Assembly: GCA_017516265.1 (NCBI GenBank)
Contig: JAFXDL010000163.1
Coordinates: 1-33,824, forward strand
Direction: 5' to 3'
Origin: Bacteroidaceae bacterium
GTDB lineage: Bacteria > Bacteroidota > Bacteroidia > Bacteroidales > Bacteroidaceae
DNA: 33,824 nt
In this document: positions 15,001 through 23,431 of the stretch, piece by piece
Numbering within the stretch: position 1 is the stretch's first letter
How the letters are laid out: the number at the start of each line of letters is the position of its first letter
Position numbers and translations under genes: made by a program
The notes under the pieces: generated by a model
The model's input: the letters and a program-made list of their open reading frames with translations, nothing else
The model's database searches: none
What the model was told of the DNA's origin: nothing

Positions 15001-15133
15001 TGTGCACAACCGCTTCCCTCCGTGTGAACAAGTGTCGCGCCGAATGTTCACAACCTATAGGAGTGGCTGTGCACAACCGCAGAAGCGAGTGTTCACACGG
15101 ACAATAGCGGTTGTGCACACGGCCGTTTGCATT
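15001..15133. repeat. 22-bp-phased TGTKMACA repeat, six units
   Basis: Eight-base cores start at 15001 (tgtgcaca), 15023 (tgtgaaca), 15045 (tgttcaca), 15068 (tgtgcaca), 15090 (tgttcaca) and 15112 (tgtgcaca): intervals of 22, 22, 23, 22, 22. Each core is a full or near palindrome, and the bases between are largely diverged. The regular spacing of about two helical turns could present protein-binding sites on one face of the DNA, or it may be an old 22-bp tandem repeat. A 93-codon minus-strand frame across it has no family features and is not annotated as a gene. Confidence 0.8.
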
Positions 15134-15266
15134 GAAAACAGGAGGAATCCCATGTTTGCATAAATAGACAGAGAATGCCCTCTTATGGGAGGGTGCAAGA
15201 TTTACGGAATGAGGAAATCTACAGATGCAGGATTTGTTACTTTGGATTGTTGTTTTTGTTGATGAT

Positions 15267-15439
15267 AGGTTCAAGGTTCAAAGTTCAAGGTTCAAAAGCC
15301 ATTCGGCACTGATTTTTAGAACACGGAGACACAGAGAATTTCTCTTCAATTAAAATTAAAACTCTGTGTCTTTGTGTCTCTGTGTTCTAATCAAATAGGA
15401 TATACACTTTAAACCTTAAACCTTGAACTTTGAACCTTT
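15267..15439. repeat. Nested inverted repeats (GGTTCAAAG outer arms, ACACAGAG inner arms)
   Basis: The outer arms are aggttcaaagttcaaggtt-like (15267-15296, itself a short tandem repeat of ggttcaa) and aaccttgaactttgaacc (about 15418-15436). The inner arms are agaacacggagacacagag (15318-15336) and its inverse complement tctttgtgtctctgtgttct (15369-15388), the third copy of the dispersed element seen at 1444 and 4064. It lies just downstream of the glycan cassette and may serve as its transcription end. Confidence 0.75.
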
Positions 15440-15458
15440 CGCCTTGCACTTGCGACTA

Positions 15459-17816
15459 TTACTTCTTGAATGTGACGCCCTCCACGTGGTTGCCTACGAA
15501 GGCGGGGACGAAGTCGGCAGTGCTGTACCAACGGGGTTTGCCGGGCATGTCATCATAGATGAGGCGACCGTTGATTTTCAGGCCTTCGAAGGTGACGTTC
15601 TTCACACAGCGCTCTTCGTTGTAGCCGTTGATGACGGACATGTAGGGCTGTGCACCACGGTAGCGGATGTTGCGGAAGGTGACATTCTCCACACCACGGC
15701 CGGGAGCGGTGCAGTACTTGGCATTGTACCCCACCTTTACTTGGAAAAGGCTTCCCTGATGGATTTGCTCGATGCGGATGTTGTCGAAGAGGACGTCCTT
15801 CACGTAGTTGTTGTCGCCGCAATTGATGGCCAGGCATCCCTGATAATCCACTTGCGGTTCGCTTTGGCACAGGATGTCGATATTTTCATAAACGAGTCCT
15901 ACGATGCTGTCCTGCACGGCAGAGTTGCCGTGTATGCCGATGAAGATGGGGTGAGCCACATCGGCCCACAGGGTGGAGTTGGTCATGCGCACATTGTGCA
16001 CCGAGCCATTGAATCCCTTGCGGGTGGCGTATGCAGTGGTGCAATCGTCGGAGGTGCGGCAGAAGACACGGTCGTAGAGCACATTGCTGGAGGCAAAGAC
16101 GTTGAGCCCGTCTCCCCACGAGGGGTGCGAGATGCTGCGTACATCGTGCAGGATCACTCCGTTGCTTTCGCCCACAGGACAGGTGTTGAGGATGAGTCCG
16201 TCGATAAGGACATTCCGGCTACGGTGCACATGGCATCCTTCGTATCCACGAGGCGGACGGGCCACTCCGCGGCCAAGGATGCTGACATTCTCGGCATCTT
16301 CGATGGCAAAGGTGCCGGTGAAGTAGCTGCCACCGGAAAGATAGACGGTGGTGTTGGAGGGTATGAGAGCCTCTCCCCCAGCCCCTTTCCCAAAGAGAGG
16401 GGGGATGCTATCGTAAAATCCTGCAGGGACATGGATAAAAGTACGTCCTTGACGCTTGGCTTCCTTGCGGGCTTCCTCCACTGTGACGGGTGGCTTGGAG
16501 GTGAAGAGCAGCAGATTGTCGGTGATGCTACCGTCGAACTCCACGCTGACATTCTCTGGTTGGAAAAGGAGGAACTGCACGGTGGAGTCGTTTTGCACGT
16601 TGGCTATCACTCCGCGGTAGTCGGGGCGGATGCGTGCTTGGGAGAACTTCTTGTTCTTGCACACCACGCGCACATAGACATCGCCCGTGAAGTCGAAGAA
16701 GGCATAGGAGATTTCGGAAATCTTGTGCTTGTTGTCTCCGATGGGGGCATTCACCTTGGCCATGTAAGTGTCTATCTGTGTCCATTCATCTACACCGCGC
16801 GGACGGATGAAGACATCGTAATCCCTTTTCAACGGTGCTTCTTCGGGGGCTGGATAGGTGAAGATGGTGTGCAGCTTGGCTCCCTCCTTCACACCCGGTG
16901 CACGGGTTTCGCGGCTCTGTCCCCGTTTCTCGGCTTTTGCCTGCAAAGCCAGTACCTTCTTGGTATATGGCATCTTCAATCCTTTGCGCTCCACATAGTG
17001 CTTGTAGGGCAGTTCGTAGATGTCCCACAGGCGGCCGCGTCCCATTTCGCCAGGAGTTGTCCAGTCGTTGTAGAGGCCGGTACAGTCAGTCCATGTTTCG
17101 AAGGGGACATCGTGCCCCAGGTTGTAGCGTGCGGTATATTCGAATCCCTTCATCAGGCGGTTGTCCAAGGCTCCCCACAGGTCATCGCCTTGCTCCCAAG
17201 CCATCTCGCAGATGTGTGCCAGGGCTTCGAGGCCCAGTTGGGCATGATTCTGGTCGCGCCCAGTCTCTTGGCATTGTCCCGTCTCGCTGATGTAGTGGGG
17301 CAAAGAGCCGTTGTCGTTAGCCTGCAGGTGGTAGTCGATGGCTGTGCGGTAGATGGTGCTATCCTCCAGATAAATGCCACATGCTATGCGCAGACGGTTG
17401 ACGATGGCTCCCCAGTTGCCGTTGGCATAGGGGCTGTCTGCCTCGAACTGCTCCATCATGGGGAGCATGGCACGGCGCACCATGTCATCCCATTGGGCGG
17501 TACGGTGAGCCTTCATCAGGGTCATGGCCCGCACAAGGTCGTAGCATTGGATGGCACATAGGGGGGCATCGTGTCCGTCGAGGCGTTGCAATGTCTTGGC
17601 ATATGCATTGATGATTTCAAGTGCCTTGTCCGTATGCCCGCTCTGTGCACATTCCAGTGCGGCCTTCATGTCACGTTCGCTTCCGCCTTTCGAGTGGCGG
17701 TACTGTCCGTCGCGGGCCACCACTTCGTAGGGGCCTGCCAAGCGGTAGTCGGCTTGTGCCAACAGGGTGTTGGCAACAAGTGACAGGCAGAGGAGTGAGA
17801 AGATTAGCTTTTTCAT
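15459..17816 (-). CDS. Lyase-like helical domain fused to GH28/GH49-like beta-helix glycosidase
   Basis: This is a 785-residue secreted protein with a Sec signal peptide (1-20, ...ANTLLAQ). Residues ~30-310 resemble the alginate-lyase-superfamily helical domain: NGNWG (132-136) and ETGRDQNHAQLG with His191, closely parallel to the neighbouring lyase-like protein. A beta-rich linker (~340-440) leads to a right-handed beta-helix (~450-785) with IPSNTTVYLSGGSYFTG, HDVRSISHPSWGDGLNVF and RTSDDCTTAYATRKG, whose D...DD pattern fits clan GH-N (GH28/GH49) enzymes. The start overlaps the stop of the upstream gene (ATGA), giving translational coupling. A repetitive palindrome seems inserted in-frame at about residues 470-483. 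The substrate is probably a uronic-acid glycan; the exact linkage is unknown. Confidence 0.78.
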   Translation of the reverse strand: MKKLIFSLLCLSLVANTLLAQADYRLAGPYEVVARDGQYRHSKGGSERDMKAALECAQSGHTDKALEIINAYAKTLQRLDGHDAPLCAIQCYDLVRAMTLMKAHRTAQWDDMVRRAMLPMMEQFEADSPYANGNWGAIVNRLRIACGIYLEDSTIYRTAIDYHLQANDNGSLPHYISETGQCQETGRDQNHAQLGLEALAHICEMAWEQGDDLWGALDNRLMKGFEYTARYNLGHDVPFETWTDCTGLYNDWTTPGEMGRGRLWDIYELPYKHYVERKGLKMPYTKKVLALQAKAEKRGQSRETRAPGVKEGAKLHTIFTYPAPEEAPLKRDYDVFIRPRGVDEWTQIDTYMAKVNAPIGDNKHKISEISYAFFDFTGDVYVRVVCKNKKFSQARIRPDYRGVIANVQNDSTVQFLLFQPENVSVEFDGSITDNLLLFTSKPPVTVEEARKEAKRQGRTFIHVPAGFYDSIPPLFGKGAGGEALIPSNTTVYLSGGSYFTGTFAIEDAENVSILGRGVARPPRGYEGCHVHRSRNVLIDGLILNTCPVGESNGVILHDVRSISHPSWGDGLNVFASSNVLYDRVFCRTSDDCTTAYATRKGFNGSVHNVRMTNSTLWADVAHPIFIGIHGNSAVQDSIVGLVYENIDILCQSEPQVDYQGCLAINCGDNNYVKDVLFDNIRIEQIHQGSLFQVKVGYNAKYCTAPGRGVENVTFRNIRYRGAQPYMSVINGYNEERCVKNVTFEGLKINGRLIYDDMPGKPRWYSTADFVPAFVGNHVEGVTFKK
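16370..16412 (-). repeat. Dispersed-palindrome insertion inside the beta-helix coding sequence
   Basis: The sequence cctctccccc...agagaggggg forms an imperfect palindrome and is translated SIPPLFGKGAGGEA, breaking an otherwise normal GFYD...LIPSNTTVYL stretch. Pro/Gly-rich translations like this are typical of intergenic repeat elements rather than beta-helix enzymes. The length preserves the frame. Confidence 0.5.
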
Positions 17817-20578
17817 TGCAGGATTACTTTTTTACCGTTTATAATATAGATACCTTTGGTGGCCTGTGAGGGGTTGATGGGGCGGCCTTGCAGGTCGTAG
17901 ATGCCGTTGTGTGCTTCGGATTTGGGAAACGATATGATTTCCTCTATGCCGAGAGCCGGGTCAACGGGGATGAGGCGGAAAGGGTATCCGGTGAACTCTG
18001 TAAGTTCTGTATTGATGCTTCCGTCCGTTTCTGCATCCCAATATCTGATGGCGTCGTTTGTGATACCCGTGCGGATGGCTATGCGGTCAGAGCCGACGGC
18101 CTGTTCGATGGTGAAGTTGTACAGCTTGAGGGCGCCCAACTTGGCATTGGTGTAGAGGTACAGGCTGTCTGACAGGCACATCATGCGGTGGCGTGTGCTG
18201 CTGTTGTCGGTCATCCACATCTGACTGGCCGATGGTTGCTGCGGGTTGCCCTCCTCCAGTGTGGCCAGTTCGTTCTTGCCGTGTCCTGTCAGCAGACGTC
18301 CGCTTGCGGTGTGGCAGATGAGGTAGCATCCGGGCGTGAGGGTGACGGGTGAAGAGGCCTTGACCATCACCTCGAAATCGATGTTCACCGTTTCGCCTTC
18401 AAAGGTGAAGGATGCGGTGTAGGTGCCGCTGGTTTGCAGGTTGCTGAGGGTAATCTTATCGCCCTTCTCACCTGTGCTCCAAGTGACGTCGTTTGCCAGT
18501 ACGGTGGGCGACAGGTTGAGGCCAAGTGTCACTTCTTCGCCGGCATTGACGATGCATTCTGAAGTTGCTTCTGTTTCACTTCCTTTCTTGATGTAGGGCG
18601 ATGCTGCAAGTACATTCACATGGAAGGTGCATGTGCTGATGGCCGAACCTTGATTCTTATAATATAAGGTATAGGTGCGTGGGGCAATGATGGGGGCGGT
18701 GGTGATGCTCTGTGTTGTCTGTCCTGTTGACCACTGGTAGGTGCCCCATCCGCAGGCGGGGATACCCGTGAGGGTGACGCTTTCGCCATAGATGACATCG
18801 ATGGTATTTTTTCCTGTAAGTGTTTCACCATTGTAGGTGAAACTGGGTGTGATGGCTGTAGGGTTGCAATCGTTCTCTACAGCAATGGAGAAGCACAGTT
18901 GGCTCTTGATGCCCTTTCCGTTGGTATAGGTCACACGGTAGATTTGGCTACGGTCGGTGGTCACGGTGATGTCGCGTGTCTGTTCGCCTGTCTCCCATAG
19001 CCAGAGGCCGGTGTCTTCCTCGCCTTCGGGTAGTTGGGGCATCAGTTTCACCGTTTCGCCACGAGGCACGCATGTCTGGTTGTTGACGGTAAAGGTGTTC
19101 ACCAATCCGCCCAGTTCGTTGTGTGCAATCTGTTTTCCATTGATGTTTCCTAACTTCTGCTCTACGCTGAGGCTGGGGATGATGTTGGCGGTGAGTGTTC
19201 CGCTGTACTCCATCTTGGGTGTCAGTTCGGTGGGTACTTGGTCGGCAGGTGCCAATTGTACGTCGCGGGTGTTCATCAGCACACTGTATCCCATGTGGTC
19301 ATATCCGCCACTGGTTGTACCCATGCCACCGGCATCAATGCCCATGTTGTTATAGGATACTTCTGCATAGGGCATCTTCACTCCCTTTACTCCCTCGTAG
19401 ATGCCGATGACGGTGCCCCAGTAGGGACGCATCTGTGCCCCCAGGGCCGGGCCTGTCATCACCCACACACGGCTATCGGTGTAGTAATATCCATTAGTGC
19501 CGTAGGCGTAGTTTGTCCAAGGCAGATTGGCTACATTTTGTGTTTGGGCGGCCACATATTCGATGCCTGCCGCCAAGCGGTGATCCATGTAGGCAAAGAG
19601 GTCGTCGCCCTGATTCCATCCCACCTTGGCTATGTCGATGGCCAAGCCCAGTGCCATGGCCGAGTGGCCGGTGTCGCGTCCGCTCTCGTTCATCTGTCCC
19701 AACTTGCCATAGGCACCAGTTTCGAGGTCGCTATCCACATGGGTGACCACCAAATTGCCAAGGAATTCGGTCAATCCGTCGTTCTTGATGGGATCATCAG
19801 TGCGTGGGGTGTGGAAGTTGCCCACCTGGTCGTACTTGAAGTATGACATACCCTGATTGTAGATGTGGACATCGTCGCACAGGATGCCGATGCTGATGAC
19901 ACACATGACATTGCAGAGTCCCCAGTTTGACCAGTAGTGACCGGGTGCCTGCCACCATTTGTCGGCATTCTCCCACGTGCCGTTACGTCCGCGCAAGAAG
20001 CCGATAGCGCTGGGATACCATACCGAGAGCATCCACTGCTTGAAGGTATTGAACTCTTCGCGGCTCCATCCCTCGTAGTCGCGCATCAGTTCGGCCGCTT
20101 GGGCAAACTGGTAGCCGTAGAGGCCTGCGGCCAGTGCATAGTTACTGTCACCTCCGATAGCTTTGGTGGTGTTTGCCCATGCCATCAGGATACGCACGGC
20201 AGCATTGGCACAGGCAGTGTTGTCCTCAATCTTCCATCGTAGGGCATTCTGATAAGCCATGGTGGCACCGCGGGCTGCATTGATGTAGTTCTCTCCCACT
20301 CCGCCACCGCGCACGATGGTTTCCACTGGCCAGGTTTGTACACCCGGTTGGGCATATTCGGCCTTCTTCAGTTTTTCATAGGCGGCTTTCACCTTGGTAT
20401 TGCCTTCAGCCAATTGACGACGCACGCGGTCAAAGTCTGCTTGGGTGTGCAATCCGCCCGGGTGGATGAATCCGCGATCGGTGTCGTAGGCTTCATTCAT
20501 ATTCACATTCTCGCTTTGTGCCCATGCTGTCCATCCGACAAGCATCAGCATCCATGTCAAAAGAGTTGTCTTTTTCAT
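17813..20578 (-). CDS. Multidomain secreted alginate-lyase-superfamily protein
   Basis: This is a 921-residue protein with a signal peptide (1-21, ...GWTAWAQ). Residues ~35-430 form the helical lyase domain: GHYWSNWGLCNVMC (213-226) and NESGRDTGHSAMALGLA with His305, plus YYYTDSRVW. These match the alginate-lyase superfamily (PL5/PL38-like clans). Three Ig-like repeats follow (LWLWETGEQTRDITV, YQWSTGQTTQSITT and VTWSTGEKGDKITL, ~440-740), then a ricin-like/CBM-like region (CYLICHTASGRLLTG) and a C-terminal GIYDLQGRPIN...KGIYIINGKKVILQ tail typical of secreted Bacteroidales enzymes. It probably cleaves a uronic-acid polymer by beta-elimination. It is the middle gene of the cassette, 15 bp after the GH88 gene and overlapping the fusion gene by 4 bp. 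Confidence 0.8.
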   Translation of the reverse strand: MKKTTLLTWMLMLVGWTAWAQSENVNMNEAYDTDRGFIHPGGLHTQADFDRVRRQLAEGNTKVKAAYEKLKKAEYAQPGVQTWPVETIVRGGGVGENYINAARGATMAYQNALRWKIEDNTACANAAVRILMAWANTTKAIGGDSNYALAAGLYGYQFAQAAELMRDYEGWSREEFNTFKQWMLSVWYPSAIGFLRGRNGTWENADKWWQAPGHYWSNWGLCNVMCVISIGILCDDVHIYNQGMSYFKYDQVGNFHTPRTDDPIKNDGLTEFLGNLVVTHVDSDLETGAYGKLGQMNESGRDTGHSAMALGLAIDIAKVGWNQGDDLFAYMDHRLAAGIEYVAAQTQNVANLPWTNYAYGTNGYYYTDSRVWVMTGPALGAQMRPYWGTVIGIYEGVKGVKMPYAEVSYNNMGIDAGGMGTTSGGYDHMGYSVLMNTRDVQLAPADQVPTELTPKMEYSGTLTANIIPSLSVEQKLGNINGKQIAHNELGGLVNTFTVNNQTCVPRGETVKLMPQLPEGEEDTGLWLWETGEQTRDITVTTDRSQIYRVTYTNGKGIKSQLCFSIAVENDCNPTAITPSFTYNGETLTGKNTIDVIYGESVTLTGIPACGWGTYQWSTGQTTQSITTAPIIAPRTYTLYYKNQGSAISTCTFHVNVLAASPYIKKGSETEATSECIVNAGEEVTLGLNLSPTVLANDVTWSTGEKGDKITLSNLQTSGTYTASFTFEGETVNIDFEVMVKASSPVTLTPGCYLICHTASGRLLTGHGKNELATLEEGNPQQPSASQMWMTDNSSTRHRMMCLSDSLYLYTNAKLGALKLYNFTIEQAVGSDRIAIRTGITNDAIRYWDAETDGSINTELTEFTGYPFRLIPVDPALGIEEIISFPKSEAHNGIYDLQGRPINPSQATKGIYIINGKKVILQ

Positions 20579-20593
20579 AATTATGGTATATTG

Positions 20594-21802
20594 TTATCCG
20601 TTTTTCAATTGTTTTTGCCATCTCAGCAAGGCTTCGATGTAGTAATAGTCGGCATAGATGATGCTGGCGTCAATTTCTGACCCTGCGGGTAAATTGCCTG
20701 TTGAGTGAAGCAGGAAAGAGGGCTTCTGTTCTCCCGAGCGGTAAGCATCGGTGCTGAGGCTATGTAGCATTTTCAAGGCTTGTTCTTTGTATTGGTTGCC
20801 CTTCTCTTCGGGCACATAGGTGTTGAGTTCGGCCAAGGCAGAGGCTACCACACAAGCGGCCGAAGCATCGCGCGGGGCATTGGGGATACGCGGGTCGTCG
20901 AAGTCCCAATAAGGGATACCATCTTCGGGCAGGTGTGCGAGATAGGCATCGGTCACCTGTTGTGCAAAGTCGAGGTACTTTTGGTCGCCTGTCTCACGGT
21001 AAACCACGGTGAAGCCGTAGATGGCCCAGGCCTGGCCGCGTGCCCACAGGCTTTCGTCGGCATAGCCTTGGTGAGTGAGGGCATTGATGCGTTCTCCTGT
21101 CAGGGTGTCATACACCGCCACGTGGTATGAGGTGTAGTCGGAGCGGAAGTGGTGGTTCATCGTCTTGTCGGCATGCGATACGGCCATGTCGTACAGATGT
21201 TTGCCGCCTCCATTCTTTGCTGCCCAGAAGAGCATTTCCAGATTCATCATATTGTCCATGATGACGTTGTGTCCGCCATAGTCCTTCACGTGGCGTGGCC
21301 ACGAGAGCAAGGCACCTACCGTAGGGTTGAACAGGGTGGCCAGGGTGTCGGCCGTGTCCAATATCACTTGCTTGTAGGATGGATTACCCGTCAGGCGGTA
21401 GCCGTTTCCGTAACTACAGAAGATGAGGAATCCGAGGTCGTGGTCATAAGCCGGTGTGTGCGAGAGGAACTCTAACGAAGCGGTAAACCGTTCGGCTTCT
21501 TGGCGGATAGCGGAGTTGTTGCCATGTTCGTATGCATACCATAGCACGCCTGGCCAAAAGCCTGCGCACCATTCCTCTTTGGTGGCTTTGCGCAAGTGCC
21601 ACACGCTTGCCGTGTCGGCAATATTGCGTGGCATCAGGGTGTAGTCGGTGCCCGATTCATGGTTTCCCAATTCAGCGAGTGTACGCTCAACTTGACGGTG
21701 ACAATAGGCCAGGGATGTTCCTACTTCATCCCAAGGCTGAGGTTGGCACGAGCCAAGGGTAAGGCAGGCAAAGGAAGTGATTGCAATGTTTTTCAGTTTC
21801 AT
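20594..21802 (-). CDS. GH88 unsaturated glucuronyl hydrolase (lipoprotein)
   Basis: This is a 402-residue protein with a lipobox (LTLGSC, Cys19). The (alpha/alpha)6-barrel family features are strong: WCAGFWPGVLWYAYE (78-92), HDLGF with Asp122 and the catalytic MDNMMNLEM with Asp183, then ADESLWARGQAWAIYGF and PRDASAACVVASAL. GH88 enzymes hydrate and remove the 4,5-unsaturated uronic acid left by polysaccharide lyases, usually in the periplasm. It heads the glycan cassette and is followed by two lyase-like enzymes, which supports a lyase-then-GH88 pathway. It starts 68 bp after fetB, so it may share a transcript with the ABC genes. Confidence 0.9.
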   Translation of the reverse strand: MKLKNIAITSFACLTLGSCQPQPWDEVGTSLAYCHRQVERTLAELGNHESGTDYTLMPRNIADTASVWHLRKATKEEWCAGFWPGVLWYAYEHGNNSAIRQEAERFTASLEFLSHTPAYDHDLGFLIFCSYGNGYRLTGNPSYKQVILDTADTLATLFNPTVGALLSWPRHVKDYGGHNVIMDNMMNLEMLFWAAKNGGGKHLYDMAVSHADKTMNHHFRSDYTSYHVAVYDTLTGERINALTHQGYADESLWARGQAWAIYGFTVVYRETGDQKYLDFAQQVTDAYLAHLPEDGIPYWDFDDPRIPNAPRDASAACVVASALAELNTYVPEEKGNQYKEQALKMLHSLSTDAYRSGEQKPSFLLHSTGNLPAGSEIDASIIYADYYYIEALLRWQKQLKNG

Positions 21803-21870
21803 GGTATGTTAGTATATGGTATTATATTTAATGTATTGTTGAGGGGGGGGAGTTTGAGGTCTGGCTATGG

Positions 21871-22659
21871 TCACTCCTTGAACACCCGACGGATGCACCC
21901 ATAGGGGTCGAATGTCTTTCGGGCGGAGAGCCAGAGGGTAATCATCAGTGAAAGGATGGATGCTGTGACGGTGATGACGATAATCATCATCTGGTACTTG
22001 ATGGCCACGTTGGGCGATGAACCGCCCAATATCTGTCCTATCATGGTGCCCGGCAGAGCCACAAGGCCCATCACCGCCATGTTGGCAATGGCAGGGCTGA
22101 AGGATTTGATGATGGACTCGCGGATGAATGGGGCAATGGCTTCGTAGCGGGTGGCACCGTTGCCCAGCAGGTAGTAGTAGAGCTGTTGTTCGCGCATCAG
22201 GTTGGTGTAGAAGGTGTTCAGGGCGATGACGTTGCTCGAAAGCATGTTGCCCATGAGGATGCCGAAGATGGGTATCATGTATTGTGCTCCGAAGATGTTG
22301 TCCAATTGGAGCACCACACCTAAGAAGTAAAGTCCCACTAGGATGGCCGAAGCCAAGAAGCCTACGGCGAGGGGAATCATGAGGATGCCGCGTTTGAGGC
22401 GTGTGCGCGAGAGAGCCGTCTCTGTGGCAACGAATACCATGATGAAGACCCACAGGAAATTGATCCATGGATTGTCCCACAGGAAGAGGTAGCGCAGATA
22501 GATGCCGATGAGGAAAAGTTGCACCACCATGCGCAATGCGCCTACGATGGTAGCCTTCACCAATCCTGTCTTGAAGCGGTGAAAGAAATATAGAGGTACG
22601 AGTAGAAGCAACATGCCGATGCCCAATCCCCAGTAGCTGATGTCAATCGTAGTGCCCAT
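21871..22659 (-). CDS. fetB: FetB-family ABC transporter permease
   Basis: I start this at MGTTIDISYWGLGIGMLLLL (ATG complementary to 22657-22659), 262 residues, 8 bp after the fetA stop. An upstream Met would add 14 residues lying inside the fetA coding region. The protein is almost entirely membrane-spanning and has the UPF0014/FetB signatures VGALRMVVQLFLIGIYL, ATETALSR, IPIFGILMGNMLS and ALPGTMIGQILGG. FetAB is linked to iron export and oxidative-stress resistance in E. coli; the substrate here is inferred. It forms an operon with the ATP-binding subunit upstream. Confidence 0.85.
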   Translation of the reverse strand: MGTTIDISYWGLGIGMLLLLVPLYFFHRFKTGLVKATIVGALRMVVQLFLIGIYLRYLFLWDNPWINFLWVFIMVFVATETALSRTRLKRGILMIPLAVGFLASAILVGLYFLGVVLQLDNIFGAQYMIPIFGILMGNMLSSNVIALNTFYTNLMREQQLYYYLLGNGATRYEAIAPFIRESIIKSFSPAIANMAVMGLVALPGTMIGQILGGSSPNVAIKYQMMIIVITVTASILSLMITLWLSARKTFDPYGCIRRVFKE

Positions 22660-22667
22660 TTTATGAG

Positions 22668-23297
22668 TTATGAGTTGTGAATTGTGATTTGCCTTCCACA
22701 TCCTTCCATGAAGTCGGGGTCGTGGCTGACGGCCAGTATGGTTTTGCCTTCAGTGGCCAGTCGTTGTACATATCGGATGGCCTTTTGGGTCGATGCCTTG
22801 TCGAGAGCAGATGTCGGCTCGTCGATGATGATGAGGGGCTTTTCCTGCATGGCTGTGATGGCGAGCAGGATGCGTTGGCGCTGGCCTCCCGAGATTTCGT
22901 GCAGGCGCTTGTCCAATAGTTCTTTATCCAACCCCAGTGCCTCAAAGTGTTCGAGTAACATCGCTTCGGAGACTGAGGAACTTCTGTTTACTCTCAAGTC
23001 GAAAGGCAGGCGCACCATCTCTCTTACCCATTCGCAGGGCAATGAGAGTCCCTGTGGCATCCATGCCGTCAGGTGGCGGATGTGGCTGACGGTGCGTGGC
23101 GAAAGTTCGATACCGTTCACGCTGATTGTGCCCTCATACGGAGTAACAAACCCCATGACGGCCTTCAGTAAAGTGGTCTTTCCACATCCCGAAGGGCCGG
23201 TGAGACAGACGGCTTCTCCCCTACCGACATGCAGATTCATGCCGGAGAAGATTTCTTTCTGTCCGAATCGTACTCCTAAGTTTTCTATCTGTAGCAT
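22668..23297 (-). CDS. fetA: FetA-family ABC transporter ATP-binding protein
   Basis: This is a 209-residue nucleotide-binding domain. Walker A is TGPSGCGKTTLL (34-45), the signature is ISGGQRQRILLA (about 134-145), Walker B is PLIIIDEPTSALD (about 153-165) and the switch His is in AVSHDPDF. It is short for an ABC ATPase, as FetA (YbbL) is. It energises FetB, encoded 8 bp downstream. The first gene of the run that continues into the GH88/lyase cassette. Confidence 0.85.
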   Translation of the reverse strand: MLQIENLGVRFGQKEIFSGMNLHVGRGEAVCLTGPSGCGKTTLLKAVMGFVTPYEGTISVNGIELSPRTVSHIRHLTAWMPQGLSLPCEWVREMVRLPFDLRVNRSSSVSEAMLLEHFEALGLDKELLDKRLHEISGGQRQRILLAITAMQEKPLIIIDEPTSALDKASTQKAIRYVQRLATEGKTILAVSHDPDFMEGCGRQITIHNS

Positions 23298-23353
23298 TTG
23301 GCTTGTTTTTCAAAAGGCTGTGCGAAGGTACAAATATTTCTCCGTTTTTACGG

Positions 23354-23385
23354 CCCTGTCTGAGAATATTTTTTTTCAGACAGGG
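23354..23385. terminator. Hairpin between sugE and fetA
   Basis: A 10-bp perfect stem (ccctgtctga / tcagacaggg) with a 12-base loop. The flanks are A-rich on the plus strand, so it lacks a good U-tract for the minus-strand sugE transcript. It is a sister of the 5549-5580 hairpin, with paired substitutions in the stem. Confidence 0.55.
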
Positions 23386-23431
23386 AAAAAAATAAAAATG
23401 GGTAATCTCTATAGAACCTAGTAGAGCCTGG

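Noticed and set aside
14993-15274. A 93-codon minus-strand frame
   Set aside because: It runs through the 22-bp-phased palindromic array, and its Cys/His-rich look comes from the repeat.
15423-17561. A 712-codon open frame on the plus strand
   Set aside because: It is exactly antisense to the lyase/beta-helix fusion gene, begins in repeat DNA and has no signal peptide or family motif. The minus-strand frame has clear domains, so this is a high-GC shadow.
21843-21850. Run of eight G as a phase-variation switch
   Set aside because: It lies between fetB and the GH88 gene, outside any coding frame and not between promoter boxes.
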